A DNA stretch of 64,000 nt from Steromphala cineraria (GCA_916613615.1 OU744733.1:31969939-32033938); one strand, 5' to 3'; counted from the stretch's first letter, positions 22,412 through 36,839 are shown. Translations and numbers: made by a program. Notes: a model not told the origin generated them from the sequence alone.

Positions 22412-23043
22412 CTATCTGACAACGTCTTGAAAAGCTCAGAGGGTTGTGAGAGAGCTGATAGAACTACATAGACAAACGGCAGAATATATACTGAATAATG
22501 ACTTATCCATATTCATTCACACTTTGAAGTGTTTTCAAATATCAGTCCATGTCCTTTGATTAATGTGATATGAATTGAACAATTTATCGAACTATGACTA
22601 TGACAACAGTAATATGTCTGGATATCTTGTTCATCCGTCAATGGTTTCTTGTGTTAGGCGATTCAGCGCATTGTTGTCATGAACTTCAAAGGCATTACCA
22701 TGTCTGTGTTTCAAAGAGAAGATAAAATGGCGGACTCATTTTAAGGCACACGATGTTAATAGAGGCTTTGTCACTTGTTCATCATATTCTTGCTAATTGC
22801 CATTGCCAAAGACATAGTAAATATGGACAATTAATCAACATACAATATTACACAGCAGACAAATGAAACAGGCATTATACTCTTGATTATGATTTCCCTT
22901 CTTTGAGACCTAAGAAGATTATCTGCTATCACTTCATATCTTATCATGATGACATCAAAGGGTTACGTTACTTGGTCATTTTATCAAAGGGCAATGTCTC
23001 ATCATCATGGCACACTTGTACTTATTCAAGCCATTTTCCAGTC
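22412..23043. other. Non-coding stretch
   Basis: Nothing recognised beyond short open frames. Confidence 0.4.
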
Positions 23044-23047
23044 TTAA

Positions 23048-23804
23048 AGAGCCACTCCGTGACTTCATCACATATTTGTTTATTTTAAAAGAAGGTAAAC
23101 GTCATTATTCTTAGATAAATTCAAAATATCTCACATGTTCATTCCGAAATTGCAATTTAATGCTAAATACTTGTTTCAATAAAAAAATTCAAACAGTCTT
23201 CTGTATTCCTGGAGAACAAAATTAAGAAATCCAATTTACATAAATTATAGTTAAATAACAGATCTTACATTATCAAACAGTAACTGTCATCCTGACTGAT
23301 AAAGATACATTTCCAAAATAACGTTTCACAGATTGACACGCGTGATTGTCCAGTTTTGGATCATTATCGCGACTTCAAACCTTCTTGATGTCACTATACG
23401 ACGCAGATCATCCTCGATTATCAAGCGCTTTCGTTCCGATAAATCTACACTACAAGCCCTGGAAAACTTTACAAGGTTTTACCTCAAACCAAAGACCACC
23501 CTTTGCATCCAAGTTTATCCAATCAGAAACGAAACGCAGACACTACTTGCGTAAACAACTCGATTAATCAAGTAAGCGTTTTCTGAGTCATTGCAAAGGG
23601 AGAAAATTTGGTTCGAGGTAAAACCTCATAAAATTTTCCAGGGCTTGTAGTGTAGATTTATCGGAACGAAAGCGCTGGAAAATCGAGGATGGACGCTGAT
23701 GTGCTTGAGGTGATTCTTTCCTACACAGTCGATACTTCCCATTACAGACACTATTGATAAAATTTGTCACCTTTAAACCCCCGTCAATTCATGGGGTGGC
23801 TCTT
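23048..23804 (+). mobile_element. TTAA-flanked palindromic element, family 2
   Basis: The ends are AGAGCCACTCCGTGA on the left and TCATGGGGTGGCTCT on the right, both flanked by TTAA (23044-23047 and 23805-23808). Internally, about 23400-23480 and 23605-23695 form a large inverted repeat containing TTCCGATAAATCTACACTAC and CAAGCCCTGGAAAA. No transposase is encoded. Partial relatives are at 163-336 and 3947. Confidence 0.8.
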
Positions 23805-23808
23805 TAAA

Positions 23809-25076
23809 GTTACTCAATTTATTATTTCATTGAAAAACATAGTGTTGTTTGTCGTTTGTTTCAGCGAGAATATCTAATGTACATATATTTCTTAACTCGT
23901 ATCAAAAACAGAAAACACGGAAAAACAATATTTTATCATTATTCAGTCAATCAAAAATTATTTTCATCATTATAATTTGCAGGAGTTGACCAACTTAATA
24001 AAGATTAATGTTTCTTAGAAGAGCACATTTGCATATTTTACATATATAAGTATATCAAGAATATCAAAATATAAGATATTTGTCTGAGCAAATTGTAATC
24101 AAACTGTATAACGTGCCCTTTTTGTTGCATGGTTGAATGTATTGACCTAGGATGTCTGACTGTAGATATAAAACATCCACTTGCAACTGGATTCATTATT
24201 AATAATCATTTGGATGTACCGCATGACTTTAGACTGAATGGCTCCTACTTTTCCTTCCGTTTTACAATCTGAAAGAGTCATTGCCCATTTGAAGAGGCGA
24301 TCTTCTGATCATGAGTTCTGAGTGCTGATAGATAATAAGATAATTTTGTCATTAAACATTCCAAATAGATAGAATAAATATCAAGTTTTCAGATTGTATT
24401 AAGGTTTTGTCTGTTTAGATAAACGGAGGACTAATGAGTGTTTTCATTGGACAAACTTAACTTAAATCATAGGTGGTCTTAACTTTTCGGGAATCACCAT
24501 TTTCTCATTTACTCTAATAAGTCCCCAGGTGAAAATATGAATCAATATTTGGATAACAAGTTTCAATTTTACGAAGGAGCAACCGTCAGTCATTAACCCA
24601 CAAACGTGTGTCAGTATATGAATGTCTTTATATTTGACTTTGATATAGCCAAAATCGATGAAAATAATATGAGATAAAATTTTCACAGTTATTTTTAAAG
24701 GGTTTAGATCAGAAATGTATTATTTAGCCTAAAGAATGAATAAACAAAAAACTGATAAGAATAATAATTAAGATAAATAAGTATGATACATTTCAAAATA
24801 CTTTTTGAATGTGAACTCACAAATGGAAGTGGTAGTAATGTCGGCGTTTTGTACAGTTGTATTGCTTTATTTGGTATTGCATTTCATTTCAATGTCAAGT
24901 TTTGTTTTGAAATCTAAAATTTCCTTAAAATTCAAGGTCAGAATTTGTACAACACTTATACAATTTAAGATCAGATATTTTTAACAGGAAATAACCATGT
25001 AGATACATATTATTATTAAAACCATTTCTTAAATATATTTGAAATGGCATGATATATATATCTAGCAGTTTCCGTC
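23809..25076. other. AT-rich non-coding stretch
   Basis: No recognisable feature. Confidence 0.4.
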
Positions 25077-25080
25077 TTAA

Positions 25081-25428
25081 AGGGGCAGTAGTAGGGGAAT
25101 TTGAGTAAATGTCAGGAAAATGAAAATTAATGTTTCCAATTGCAAACAATGTATTTAAACCAAATGAAGCAGTAATAATTCAAATATATAACGTTAAATT
25201 TAGCCATGCATGCGATTCCTTTTTCTTACACAAAATGAATTAAAGGTCTTATGACAAAATGGCCGCCAGTGGATTTTATGTGAATCTTCATACTTTGTCC
25301 TTGCTATGGGTGATTGGCTTGTGTAATGAGATTTCTTACACTGTCAAAATAATACATTTAGCATTAACTAACAATCATCAGTAAAATATTTAAAAAATAA
25401 AATTATCAAAAAATGTGCTACTGCCCCT
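25081..25428 (+). mobile_element. TTAA-flanked MITE, family 1, copy 2
   Basis: Left end AGGGGCAGTAG and right end TGTGCTACTGCCCCT, flanked by TTAA at 25077-25080 and 25429-25432. The body matches copy 1 (GTCAGGAAAATGAAAATTAA, ATGGATGATTGGCTTG-like), with a short deletion near the left end. Confidence 0.85.
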
Positions 25429-25533
25429 TTAAGTTAGCAATTTCTGTCCCTGTAATGAAAGATGTTGATGATAACAATGGCAATTTTAAAAGATGGGTCA
25501 TAAGGTATGGATAAGATTATCAGGTTTTGTCCT

Positions 25534-25812
25534 TTATACTAAGTCATTGGATTGGGAAATTCTTATTCTATATGAAAAAAAAGCTGTTTCGGTCATAAGT
25601 TTACGAATTCTGTATTCAGGTCCTATTATTGTTTTATGGAAAACGTGTCGTTTCTCGAAGTCGATCTGATTAGTACCTGTCTGGAAACTGTCCCAAAACA
25701 TAGAACAGATCGATGATAACTTATTGTGCCGATCCTCTTTCAGAGCTAAGAACAGCTCCGACAAATCACTTATTTCTGTACGTAATAAATACTCAAATCT
25801 GTTTTGAGAGAC
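25534..25812 (-). CDS. Candidate coding segment, unknown
   Basis: This open frame of about 90 codons has coding-like composition: RFEYLLRTEISDLSELFLAL, KEDRHNKLSSICSMFWDSFQ, then IDFEKRHVFHKTIIGPEYRI. It is preceded by a stop and ends at a stop. I recognise no domain. Just upstream, 25925-25849 is another open segment ending at a strong donor (GTAAGT at 25848), but the phases do not join and the gap is only about 50 bp. It may be a decayed gene or chance. Confidence 0.25.
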   Translation of the reverse strand, partial: VSQNRFEYLLRTEISDLSELFLALKEDRHNKLSSICSMFWDSFQTGTNQIDFEKRHVFHKTIIGPEYRIRKLMTETAFFSYRIRISQSNDLV

Positions 25813-25925
25813 ATCGTCATAAAGTCAGATTTGCTGCAGCTTAACTTACCTGAATCTTTCCATCTGATGAAGTTTGTGTTTGGGATTGTTTTACTACCAC
25901 CTTGACGGCTGTTTTCTTTGTTGAC

Positions 25926-26906
25926 TGGCACAATTGATGAAATAATATTCTATATATGTCAGGAGTTGCAGTTATACCTTACATTCTTTATTTAGACCAA
26001 CAATCATAGTGCAGTTGAGTTTAAAGTAATGTGCTTGATTATTATTATCACGTTTAAGCATTGAAATCAAAGAAATGTAGAAAATTGAACCAAATTCAAT
26101 TACATCAAGAATATTGACTTCTTATTTAAGCTCTATCGTGTCTTTGACATCATTTGGTTCATTTGATTTGTTAAGACTTCAAATACTTAGAATCAAAGGA
26201 TTTAGCGATATAAGAGGGTTTCATTAAACAATAATCCTGATTGAATATTTTAGTAAGCAGCGTTTGACAATTGTCAAAGTGTTAATAAACAAAGAACATT
26301 CATCTTTGCACTCTTAGAAGTATCTATATTTAAAAAAATTAAAAGATGTTCAGACAAATTGTAAATGTCTGATTTCATTTCAAAATTTGGAATTGCTTCT
26401 GTTGACTTTTGGGGAAGTTCAATACATAAAAGACGTTGCAGTTAAAAATCAATCAATCGGGAATTTGCGTTCAATCTTATTAATAATGAATAAAGTTGCA
26501 TGGTACAGGTAGATGATTAAACCCGAAAACTCAATGGCCATTATAAAAACAAATACTTTGACGTTTGCAGAAAAAATGTAAATCTCTTTATTGTTAAATC
26601 ACCAAGGAAAATTGTTATACAAAGTGCTTAAAACAAATGTAATGGGTAAAACACAGGTGACCCATATGTTGTCAATTAATATCATTATTTATGTTGTAAG
26701 GGTAATATATGATGTTTTCGTGGTTTTATAATGATTCTCCGGGTCCATTTCCGGGTTTGATTATTGCATGAACAGTTGACATTATTATTTCATTTATGCG
26801 TATGCTGTAAGTGTAAAAGAATACTTAACTCAATCTTATGGATATGTCTTAATAACTTTTCGAACTATATCTTTTTGAAAAAGATTTCGGTTTGCAACAA
26901 TCAAAG
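25926..26906. other. AT-rich non-coding stretch
   Basis: No recognisable feature. Confidence 0.4.
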
Positions 26907-26908
26907 TA

Positions 26909-27042
26909 CAGTAGAACACGGTTAAAGCGAACAATCGGAAATATTGTCTCATATCATTAAAATTATAAGAGTATAGCGAACACCGGATATAGCGAATTAA
27001 ATTCTTTGGTCCCTTGGCGTTTGTTACATCCTTGTTCTACTG
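26909..27042. mobile_element. pogo/Tigger-like MITE
   Basis: Inverted ends CAGTAGAAC and GTTCTACTG sit between TA dinucleotides (26907-26908 and 27043-27044). Internal AGCGAAC and TATAGCGAA blocks are typical of Tigger-like ends. It is 134 bp and non-coding. A relative is at 53156-53263. Confidence 0.72.
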
Positions 27043-27044
27043 TA

Positions 27045-30000
27045 CTTATAAGTCCATGTCTATGTAGAAGTTTTGATAGTTTGCAAGAAGGTCATATCGT
27101 TCTTAACATGCCAATATCACGTGCTTCGAAGAAATATACTTTGATGTACTCAAGAGCTTATGATTAGACAATTTGTATGTAAATCAATGCCTACATTAAG
27201 TAGACAAGAGCATGCATGTTTTAAGCACTGACTCGAATGGTAGATATCGACATAATAAGAATAATCTACAGCGGTATATAAACTCAATTGTATATATCGT
27301 GTTCGAAATTATTCTTCACCATGATCTGAGGAACGTAAATAACATCATTTGATATGGGTTCTGTGAATTGATTTCTTTGCAAATGATACATAAAGGCCCT
27401 GCAGGAATGTACATGCTACTAGCACTATAGGAGTAGAAGGGAGCGCTTCAATAAGACATTATTATCATTGCATGAAATATTTGAAGTTTGCTTACACTTT
27501 CTACATCGGGTACACCAGTGCATACGTTTTGAAGAGCCTAACTAAATGCATCATTAGAATTCCATTATTGAAAGAACTGCACTACATGTACGAGGTGTAT
27601 CTATTCTCGTAGATGTGAGTCGTATGATGTTAAGTAAGAACTCAATTTACCCTAAAAGATATGAAGGGCTGTTTAATGGTCTGATGGTTTGTTTGGGATG
27701 GGATTGATTGTCATTGTGTTTTTTCAGACACAGAAGTTCTACCGTGTAAGACCCTTGTTATTTGATTTGGGACATTTAGAAGTTGTAACAGTTTGCATTT
27801 TCACTTACTTTAACAGATGATTTGCATTGCTCACATGGCATTATATAGGCGCACTGAAAATGGCGGGCGGGCGTGATGGCATACAACTTGATGATGCTAC
27901 TTGAAAAAGGAACCGTTTTCCTCCTTCAAGGCATAAAAACTGATATTTCAAGGTTAAATAAATATGAAAAGTTATAAATGAATTCTGGATATTACATCAA
28001 GGGTCAAAAGCCTCAATATCATCATGCAGTGATAAATATATTTTACAATAAAGTTTTCATATTTTATTCTGTGTTCGACTTTGAAATATCGATTCACTGA
28101 TTTCATTTTTTGCCAATGCGTTTGCTGTTAACATTGCAACCATGTAAAGTTAGATTTGTTCAAGATGAGATTTATTTTCTTAAGGAGGCCATGTACGGCT
28201 TTTGGTTTATTCTTTATTCATATAAAAAAAACTTGCAAACGAAAATAACATACAATACATGTTGATATAATAAAAACAAAACAGCTGTTAAGATGATAGT
28301 GAGAAGCTAATAACGCATGACAACAATATACAGTACACATAGTTTCAGAGAATTGAATTATTCTTCAGGAGGAAGTTAAGGTATTGAGGTGATACATACA
28401 TATTTCTTTATTAAACGAGTAAGGAATGAAACAGTTACTAAGTCCTTGACACATAACTTTGTTTTGGATTTTTTCAAACATATTCAAATTTAAATCAAAG
28501 GGTATCTTTCCACTTTCAAATCTCAAGTGCTTTGATTAAATAATGATCATGTTGCCCAAATTAGCGCATCTGACCTGGAAGACCCAATCGATGGATGCAA
28601 TCGGCAAAAAGGCAAATCGTCCTGCCTTACATGTATGTATACTGTCAGTACAGCAAATAAAAGACAGTTGGGGGAGTTTTTTAAATTCTGATTTTTTTCA
28701 CTCTCGATTAAAATGTTCGATATAGAGTGTCTGTAAAAAATTCAGCACCATTACATTGACGTGTGATATAGACATGTTGTCACAATATTTGATTTATTAT
28801 TTGTGTTTACCATATGAGTTACTGTCACATCTTATAAGTTCCAAATGTAGCTATTGTTTGCTTATATCTATATACATGTATTCATTTTTTAATAGATTCA
28901 TTGTCTTATCCACAGTGTTTATTTTGAGACGTTTTACTTTCCAAAGAAAATAAACAAAAACAAAACAAATGTTCATCCACATTAAATACAATCAATCAAC
29001 AAATTTCCCTGATCCTCTTTACCAGCTAATGGCCGATAAATATACTCGAGTTCTTTTGTGACTATCAATGAGATTATGATTGAGCCATGGAATATTTTTT
29101 TCTTGAATGAAAAAGTTGTCTCTTAGATACACGCTATAACAACATTATTATTATCCTTTCAAAGCGTGATATCATCATGTATATACTTTGTATGTAACAT
29201 ATGAATCTTCTCAAGTTGTAATGATACATATTATAGGGAGGTTGTCATTTCAATGGAGAATCAAGTTACATATTTTCATGATGTAAAACACACTTCACAG
29301 ATTCAATGTGATACTGTCCGTTGCTGCTAAATTTGTGATATCACATCATACCGATTAGTCTGATACATGAATATAAGTACCGACTGACGAATCAATCCTT
29401 CAACAAATGTTCTGAGCCTCTTACCATAGCTAATAACGGCTCCGACAAACCTCAACCATTACTTTGGATCAAATTAGTCATAACATCTGGACCACATGTA
29501 TGCTCTGAAATATAAACAACAGCGATGTTGACAGAATTCAGCTTTCAGAAAGATCACTCCATATCCTGCATTGAAGCATACTCTTGGTATTTGGTGATAA
29601 GAACATTGCCCAGAATAATCATTATGTCATGCGCGATAAAATTTAAGACAGAGAGTTTAATATTGTATTCTAAGGCGAGGGAGGAGTGAATCTTTTTATC
29701 TATATAAATGTGCTCATGTAAGCATATTTCTCACGTTTACTACGTTGAACAATGTTAAACTGCAGAAAAAATGTTTACACCATTATCTAGGGCAGGTGCA
29801 TATGTCACACTAAATAAATAAATAAAATAAATCTGGACTTGTTATACTCTACTAAGCAAAAGTCATAGTCTAAGCCCTGTAAACTTTACAGAGTCACAAA
29901 TATACATTTCATACAAAGAGAATGTATTAAAACCAATTCAAGTGTTTTATAACTGACTAATATGAGAAACCCTTGTGAATGGATTTCTAATATCCAATGC

Positions 30001-32276
30001 TATTTCATATACTCTTGATTATAAGTATAACTACTATTATTTCGAAACAAATTGGGATTTTGTGCTAGTGCGCATGCTCTTGATTCTCCATGAACAGAAT
30101 CCAGGACGGTCATTTACACCCCCTCTCAGTGACAGAGTTGTGCATTAATAAATCTCACAAATATCAAACTATTTGCACTTATATTAATTGGTATTTGTCA
30201 TGAATGAGACGGGTTCCATTTCTTACTTATCACGTTATGCATCCCTTGATCAAATACAAATGTCATTGCAGTGAATACGTTGTCAGCCTGTAAATTAGGC
30301 ATCGTGAACAAGGCAAACGTTTTATTCAGATATACATGTAAGTCTGTGGAAATGGTTAGTTTTTTCTCAATAGAAGTCACTTTTGAGACTGTGAACAGTA
30401 AGTTCTTTAGCAGGATTGACTGATGATATTGGGAGACATCACATATATTTGAAGCATATTTGTTGTCAAAATTAACCTAGAATCACTTGATTAATGGAAA
30501 GGGACATGGGAAACTGAGTACAGAGAGATCATGAGTATTATATCGACTGATCCATCTTGATACTACGTGTCTTTGCATCAATTTGTCCGGATCTGCCACA
30601 ATCAGGAAATCAAAACGGACCTTTAATAACAAACACAAACAGTTTTAAGATAAGCGTGTGTACTTCTGTGAATTACAGATTGGTTTCGCTATTAATGAAA
30701 TCTTTAAGAAGGGTCATTATCTGTCAATCGAAGAACTACTATATGTATAATTTTGTAAATTATTCTCAAGGTCAATGTAAATGAAGCTTTCTTTTGTGTG
30801 ATGTTTACAGGGTTTAAATCATCAAATGTCAATGCAAGGTCAAATGAGTCAGCTTACTCCTCACAATAAAACATCTATATACTCAAGTTTACGTATTTAT
30901 AAGGGAGTGTGCCGTGTTTGGTTGTGACATATCCAGTTCCTATGTTTTGCTGTTGATTGCGAAAGTCTTACTCTTGATTTTGGTCAGTGCAAGACGCCCT
31001 TCAGATTGCACGGATAATTTATCAATCACATTGTTATATATTTAAAGATGAACGCGTTTGCGTAATAATGTTTGTCATTTAAAAAAAACCACTGAAATAA
31101 AACCATGAAAAAAGGTAATGTAAACTATATTTTGGTAATGCCTGCATCATGTTGTGTCATAATTGGAATGTCATCAACAGCAGTGTTAACGTTGATGTTG
31201 GGTTAATGCCTTATCAGATCGAAACCTGAATGTTTGCACAAATTTTTGGTAAACAATCAAAGTTTCCCACTTTTGTTTACCCACTTTCTTTGTTGTGCAT
31301 TGAAGGCGCAGTAAAACGTCCATTTTCAATGATTTTTCATAATGTTTTTCTTAAAATAATATTGTAACAATATTGTTTTGTATAAATATTTTCCAAGAGT
31401 AAGGGTACCACTGCTCAAACGTTTTACCAGTTGTTGTAAAAGACATTATTATGTATCAAGCACAAATAGTGACGCTTATGGTAGTGTATGCAGCAAGTAG
31501 TCATTGGGGAAATAGATTCACTGAGCTTAACGAAACATGGTACCTTTCATTGTTTGGACTCTAACAATTGTTCAAATTGTTTTCAATTTCTCATGACTTT
31601 AATGTCATTGAATGAGGACAATGATCACTGCCATTTTGAGGAAGAAATTGGTTTGCGCTAAACAAATCAGCCTATTGAAAGTGTCTTTCCACTCTCAACA
31701 AACTCAAATAAAGAATACTAATTTTCATCGAAGTCCCCAGTAACTCATGTTCTAATCACATTGTCCATCCCTGAAGACCATATCCAACAAACTGATATCA
31801 TTAGAAGGAGGTAATGTGTAAAACAAATACACAATTATAAGTTTGTCATATCTATTTGAATTTAGGTTTTTAGCAGATACATATATATATGTGATAATGT
31901 TTCAATTAAAGCCACCTTTGAGAGTTTGTATAGCTAGCTTTGCATAATTGATGGTTATGATATTGGCCGAGACGGTAAATGTACTGGTTGGGACATTTAT
32001 CAGTTATCAAAACTTTGATCGCTTTCACGGAAGAGAGCACGCAAAATCCTTAGTACATTAAGATCAGCAGATTATCCTGACTTCTTCTTCTCCTTAAGAC
32101 AAGTCCCTGCATCAAATTATCTTGACCTGCCAAATCCAGGAGATGTTTACAGATAGAAATAACAGAAACAGTTTGAGGATAATAGCCTGTTAAAGTAGTG
32201 ATTTGCCACTTATTACTTCTTTACATGTAGAGTCGTCGACGCCGCCCATGGCTGAAAACTGACAAAGGGGCATTAA
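27045..32276. other. Long gene-poor interval
   Basis: Over about 5.2 kb I find only open frames of 75 codons or fewer without domains. No repeat family was recognised, and no splice-bounded exon stands out. Confidence 0.4.
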
Positions 32277-32634
32277 AGGGGCTGTAGCACGTTTTTATGG
32301 GAAATACCAGGTGATGTCAGGAAAATGAAAATTAATGGTTCCAATTGAAAGACAATGTATTTAAACCAAATGAAGCAATACTAATTCAAATATATAACGT
32401 AAAGTTTAGCCATGCGATTCCTTTTTTTTCTTACACAAAATGAATTAAAAGTGTTCACAGAAAATGGCCGCCAATTGATTTTATGTGAATCTCCATTCTT
32501 TGTCCTCTGACTATGGATGATTGGCTTGAGTAATGTGAGTTTTGACTATGTCAAATTAATACATTAAGCATTAACTTACATTTATCAGTGAAATATATAG
32601 AATATAAAATTATCAAAAAACGTGCTAGTGCCTT
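32277..32634 (+). mobile_element. TTAA-flanked MITE, family 1, copy 3
   Basis: Left end AGGGGCTGTAGCACG and right end ACGTGCTAGTGCCTT with TTAA flanks at 32273-32276 and 32635-32638; body as copy 1. Confidence 0.82.
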
Positions 32635-32772
32635 TTAAAATTCTGATCCACGCACTGATTTAGGTAGAGTTATGAGCAAATATTATGAGATATCTCTATG
32701 CATGTCTATATTTTGTCCCGGAAAATATTCGCGGATGACAGAAGAATTTACTTTAATAACTTTCAATGTTTT

Positions 32773-34205
32773 ACTAGCCCGTTCCAAACTAGTTCATATT
32801 TTCAATAGTTTACCAAACCCTCCTGATGAATTTATAACCTCCCTTGAAAGATTGTTTTTTAGATTTATTTGGATTGATAAGATAGATAAAATTAAACGCA
32901 ACAATTTGAAAAAAGATTTTAAAGAGGGGGGTCTACGTATGATTGCCATTAAAACTTTTATAAATTCTATGAAACTGTCTATTCTCAGAATCTATATTAA
33001 CAAACCTAAGGTTAATAACCCATGTAAATTCCCGCTTAAAGATATTTTGAAATATGTGGCCAATGTTCAAGATATTGTTGAAACAGATAATCCTTTTTGG
33101 AGAGATGTATTGAAAGCATGGAAAGCTTACTGTCAAAAAAGTCAAATTGAAGAAAATATAAATGAAATCCTATCCCAACCAATATGGCTCAACCACAACT
33201 TCAGGAACCCACACCACTTTATTAGACACTGGGCTGATAAAGAAATTCTGACAATTCAAGATTTGTATAATGATGAAGGTTTTGTGCGTTTTGAAGATTT
33301 GAAAATTAAATTTGGGATAAGTGGTACATATATAGATCTTGCATATATTTTATATATTTTGCCTTACTCATGGAAAAAGACTTTGAAAGAACACAGTCAC
33401 ATACAGGTAAACCAATTCCACACTAATGCCTTGCATAAAGACTTCATGACACCTATGAAGGGTTCTAGAAAATTCTATGATAAACTGATGTCTGATAGCA
33501 TTCTACCTTCTATTTGTCAGAGATGGGAAATTTTATTTCAAGATACTTATTTTGATTGGCATTTGATCTTTACTTTTTATAGGAATATTATAAAGGATGT
33601 GAAAATACTTGATTTCCAATTCAGATTTTTACATGGAACCATTTATACAAAAAAAGAACTTAACAAAATGAAACTTGTTGACAATACTGTTTGTATATTT
33701 TGTAATGATACAGATGAAAGTTTAAGCCATGTATATTGGGAATGTGAGGAAACCATACATTTTTGGAATGATCTTCAAATTTGGATGATTCAAAATAAAT
33801 TGGAATTAAATTTGAAAAAATTTGTCGTTTGGTTTGGTACTTTCAGTACCCAACCATTAATTAACCATATTCTTCTTTTGGCTAAAAGACACATTTATGT
33901 TTGCAACTTAAAAAATAAGATTCCAAAAGTCAAAGACTTTGTTCACATTCTAAAAGATGCCTTTATAGTTGAAAATTTCATATCTAAAAGAAATAATGAC
34001 TTCATTAGATTTGAAAGAAAATGGTCTCCTCTATTCCTTATCTTTAACTATGATAAGACTGAAAAGAAATGAGATTGTTTGTTTATTTAAATAACAAATT
34101 AAACTCTGTTATATATATCATATACTTGTATATCATGCTATTATGTATCTTGTAAAAGAAATCTATGGGAACAATAAAAAAAAAAAAAAAAAAAAAAAAC
34201 AAAAA
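32773..34205 (+). pseudogene. 5'-truncated L1/Tx1-like LINE ORF2 C-terminus with A tail
   Basis: The open frame runs to a stop at 34072 and encodes the post-RT region of a LINE ORF2. It starts with SKLVHIFNSLPNPPDEF and RLFFRFIWIDK, typical of L1/Tx1-like elements, and carries a C-terminal CCHC knuckle (CIFCNDTDESLSHVYWEC). A short 3' UTR follows, then an A tail at 34176-34199. A perfect 15-bp target duplication, AACTTTCAATGTTTT, flanks it at 32758-32772 and 34206-34220. This fixes the 5' truncation point near 32773, so the 30 or so codons before it in the same open frame are host sequence, not LINE protein. Endonuclease and RT core are absent. Confidence 0.92.
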
Positions 34206-34220
34206 AACTTTCAATGTTTT

Positions 34221-35284
34221 TAGTTGGTTTATTCAATGTATCTCCAATCACCAAAATATTACAATTTAAAATAATAATATGAAGTCTTTAACCTTCGTCC
34301 TATTCTTAGTTCAGGAAGATTGTGTTGTGAGGCATATACATGTAACTGTAACTATAATGACTTGAAATAATGTGATGATACTGGGGGATACAATTTCATT
34401 ATCTCATTTTCTTTCCAAGTATATTAAGATCTATCTAATTGCAACATGGAAGCTAGGCTGTGAACAAAGCAGACTAATTGTTGATAGTTATATAAGATTT
34501 AAGAAAGTTATATACGATTTCATGCACTGCAATAGATTGTTTTTTTGTTTTATTGATGTGTTGGTGCATGATTGTCAACAAATGACTCATACCACGCTTG
34601 ACATATATTTTGTCTATCAAGATGCAATATTCACTGCATTTGATTTTCCTTCTTAAAATTGGGAGTTTGCCTTATCGACTACAAGATAGAACTCGTCGTC
34701 CTGGTGACATTATATGTATTAAAACACTTGTTAATCATTTATACGTCTTTAATGACCTCAAAACGTTTGTGTTGTTTGGTCATTTGGTTTCAATTATTTT
34801 CAATTCAATTTCTTAATGTATTTACTTTGTAATGTTTATTAACAAATGAAATACTTGCGTCATGCCAGGCAATGACACATTTCGTTCATATTATTGGATG
34901 TTGTTTTCAAATTCTGCCTTCACATTTATGTAGCAGGTGGATGACATTTTATTGTATCATATTTTCTCAATTGAAGTGTGATGCAATATTTCTGGTCAAT
35001 GAAGTGATGTATATGGATATGTTGTTTCATCATTTAAAATATTACATGATTGTTTTAAGAGAACATTGTTTATACCATATCACATTGAAATGGAATGTGT
35101 TTTGGATTACAAAGCTTTGGCACAACTTTGAGGTAGCTTTTTGTGATGGTGTTTAAATGATGCAAATGAGTGAAACAAAACATTAACGTTAAATGAATCA
35201 TCAACAATTAATGTCTTTTTTTTTAATTTATGAAGATTTTTTTCTACAAAATGTCTCTTCTAACCGTTCAATCATTAGTCATTC
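34221..35284. other. Non-coding stretch
   Basis: AT-rich, with several short open frames lacking domains. Confidence 0.4.
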
Positions 35285-36839
35285 CATCTATCGTCAGATA
35301 GATATGCCATATTCATGGATTGAATTACTCCTCAATATTTCTCTGTTTATGGTTGAAGTATACAGATATATTTCCCTAGGGTCTATTTGTGAGTTTGATA
35401 ATCCACTGTATCGGCTCAGGGACATCATTCAAACATACTGATTCTGTCTGGGCAATAAGCATTTAAAGTTATAAATATGAAAATATGTGCATTTAAATAA
35501 CATTAGCTCACCTCGGTCGAGACCAATGATCATTTCTGTTTTGTTGATTTGGTCAGATCAACAGTTCTTTGTATGCAAGTGCTGGCAAGGTGTGTTCAAT
35601 ATTCAGTATTCAATTAATTCCCTTTTAAGAGGCAGTTTGTTATTCTATTCACACGTTGATCGCCATACTTGAACCTAAAACTAAATACAGAGATAATAAT
35701 ATTCCATTTTGAGATGAATTAGCAGGCACCATTTTCGTAGCATCTGGAACCGCCAAGACAGAGAACAAAACATGAAACATTTGAAAAAAGGACCAAATTA
35801 TAATCATTTAATCTCTCGAGATTTTTCATGATTATATTTTTATTACAATACAATTTGAAAGGTACAACCTCATCTAAACTTGGGTTGCTCTATACGCACA
35901 TGAGGTGGCAGTTTATATTAAAAATCAAAGTAATCTTTAAACGTTGGGATATGTGGCAGTGGCAGCATTTCTTTAACGTAAAAGTAAAGCCATATCACCT
36001 TAATCACCCACACATCATTAGTCTTAGTTAGAAAGTCACTTAAAATCTATTTTGATAGTTAAAGGGTAATGGTACTTCAATGTTCTGGCAACAGAAGCTA
36101 AATTTAAATGTTTAAATTGAAACTGCTATATTTTCGAATGCGCTAGAAAAGCTTGATATTGTTCTTATTTTTTTTTACATTTGATCCAATCACTTTAATA
36201 CTTCATAATGAAAAAAAATAAAGGTTAATAGTTATAATGTTTCCAAATTTAACATTTCCCACATACATCTTGATGTAAGACAGAATAATTGTAGTCTTCA
36301 ATACACATAAATGCTTATTTAATACAACAGAAAAACTGAAAAGCAACAATATTTCATCAATTATTATTTGAACAAACTACATGGCGTATATTATTTGATG
36401 CAACAGGAAATTCGTTTTTCAAAACGTCTTGGAACTCACTGCACCCCAATGAGAGTAGCCAATTTGGTATGTACATAATGGCAAAATTATTGCAGGCAAC
36501 TGCATTTATAGTGCAGATAAATATGTGTAATTGGTCACAAAGGGGAAAACATTGCCCTCTAATGGAAAATCTTGAACTATGTGGAATAAAAACAGATTCA
36601 TGATAATGAATAGCTAAAACTCAAGCATTATCATTTCTGCATCCAGAAACTTTACCAAGTTTCTATCCTACAATGTCACACTGACATTGGGTACAGTAAG
36701 TTGAAACATTGATACAAAATCGAAGATAATACCATTAGCAAACTTTACTTGTTCATGTCTTATGAGAATGCACAGAGTGAAAAGAATTGAATTTAGTAAA
36801 GAAAGAAGACTCATGATGTGAAAATGTCGTTATGTACAT

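Noticed and set aside
34372..35672. Series of 60-95 codon plus-strand frames
   Set aside because: AT-rich, Phe/Ile/Tyr-heavy translations without domains or splice signals; the last part lies within the segmental duplication where the other copy is not open.
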